A DNA stretch of 6,922 nt, taken from positions 1-6,922 of the forward strand of contig JASHSO010000553.1 in assembly GCA_030038715.1 (NCBI GenBank), in the 5' to 3' direction. The notes under the pieces were generated by a model. It worked only from the letters and a program-made list of their open reading frames with translations, searched no databases and was not told where the DNA came from. The stretch comes from Streptosporangiaceae bacterium. GTDB lineage: Bacteria > Actinomycetota > Actinomycetes > Streptosporangiales > Streptosporangiaceae. Shown here in pieces: positions 6,812 through 6,922 of the stretch (its first letter is position 1; each line of letters starts with the position of its first letter). Both the position numbers and the translations under genes were made by a program.

Positions 6812-6922
6812 TATTGCCAATTCGTGACGAGCACTTCACCTGCTGGAAACCTCGCGGATGCCCATAGGTTCGCGCATTCCTCCAGACTCGCCGCCATGAC
6901 TCCCATCACGGCAAACCCGAAA

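Larger units (their letters stand above)
6470..6922. other. Mostly non-coding region upstream of pepN, with unresolved right edge
   Basis: These 453 bp contain the pepN leader and possible promoter (6470-6530), a direct-repeat block (6617-6700), a cluster of short palindromes (6767-6811) and an AT-richer tail. Long open frames crossing 6470-6820 read as Arg/Pro/Ser-rich low-complexity peptide and look like shadows of GC-rich DNA. From about 6811 to the edge, a - strand frame (36 sense codons, TAA at 6811-6813) and a + strand frame (GTG at 6824, in frame with an ATG at 6896) are both open with similar codon bias. A neighbouring gene may begin or end here, but its strand cannot be decided. Confidence 0.6.

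Noticed and set aside
6470..6820. In-frame 117-residue N-terminal extension of PepN
   Set aside because: The peptide is Arg/Gly/Trp-rich, runs through the direct repeats, begins at a TTG with no ribosome binding site, and has no similarity to M1 enzymes. The ATG at 6469 fits the family and has a ribosome binding site.

Overview
This is a high-GC stretch with strongly GC-biased third codon positions, GTG/ATG starts and purine-rich Shine-Dalgarno sites. That, plus the gene set (caa3-type CtaG, an actinobacterial-style M1 aminopeptidase N, and Pro/Ser/Thr-rich surface proteins), points to an actinomycete. No RNA gene, CRISPR array, transposase or phage gene was seen, and nothing identifies the genus.

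Layout: (1) At the left edge, the 3' part of a cytochrome c oxidase assembly protein of the CtaG/Caa3_CtaG family lies on the + strand and stops at 505. (2) After about 170 bp, a + strand gene (676-1953) encodes a secreted, C-terminally membrane-anchored protein. Its stalk contains 13 tandem hexapeptides, followed by a cysteine-containing beta-rich domain and a second Pro/Ser/Thr linker. (3) Converging on it from the - strand (2034-3773) is a 579-residue single-pass membrane protein of unknown function. It has about 400 residues of disordered, Pro/Arg-rich cytoplasmic sequence, one transmembrane helix and a roughly 150-residue external domain with a cysteine pair. (4) Upstream of that gene and on the same strand (3926-6469) is a complete 847-residue aminopeptidase N (pepN) with all M1 catalytic motifs. 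(5) The last 453 bp (6470-6922) are mostly non-coding. They hold the pepN ribosome binding site and a possible promoter, a decayed 34-35 bp direct repeat and a cluster of short palindromes. At the extreme right edge two competing open frames, one per strand, cannot be resolved.

The genes do not form one pathway. CtaG serves respiratory oxidase biogenesis, PepN is a housekeeping cytoplasmic peptidase, and the two middle genes are lineage-type envelope proteins without recognised function. No clear new multi-gene system is visible. The less ordinary content is the two uncharacterised envelope proteins, their tandem repeats, and the repeat/palindrome-rich region upstream of pepN.
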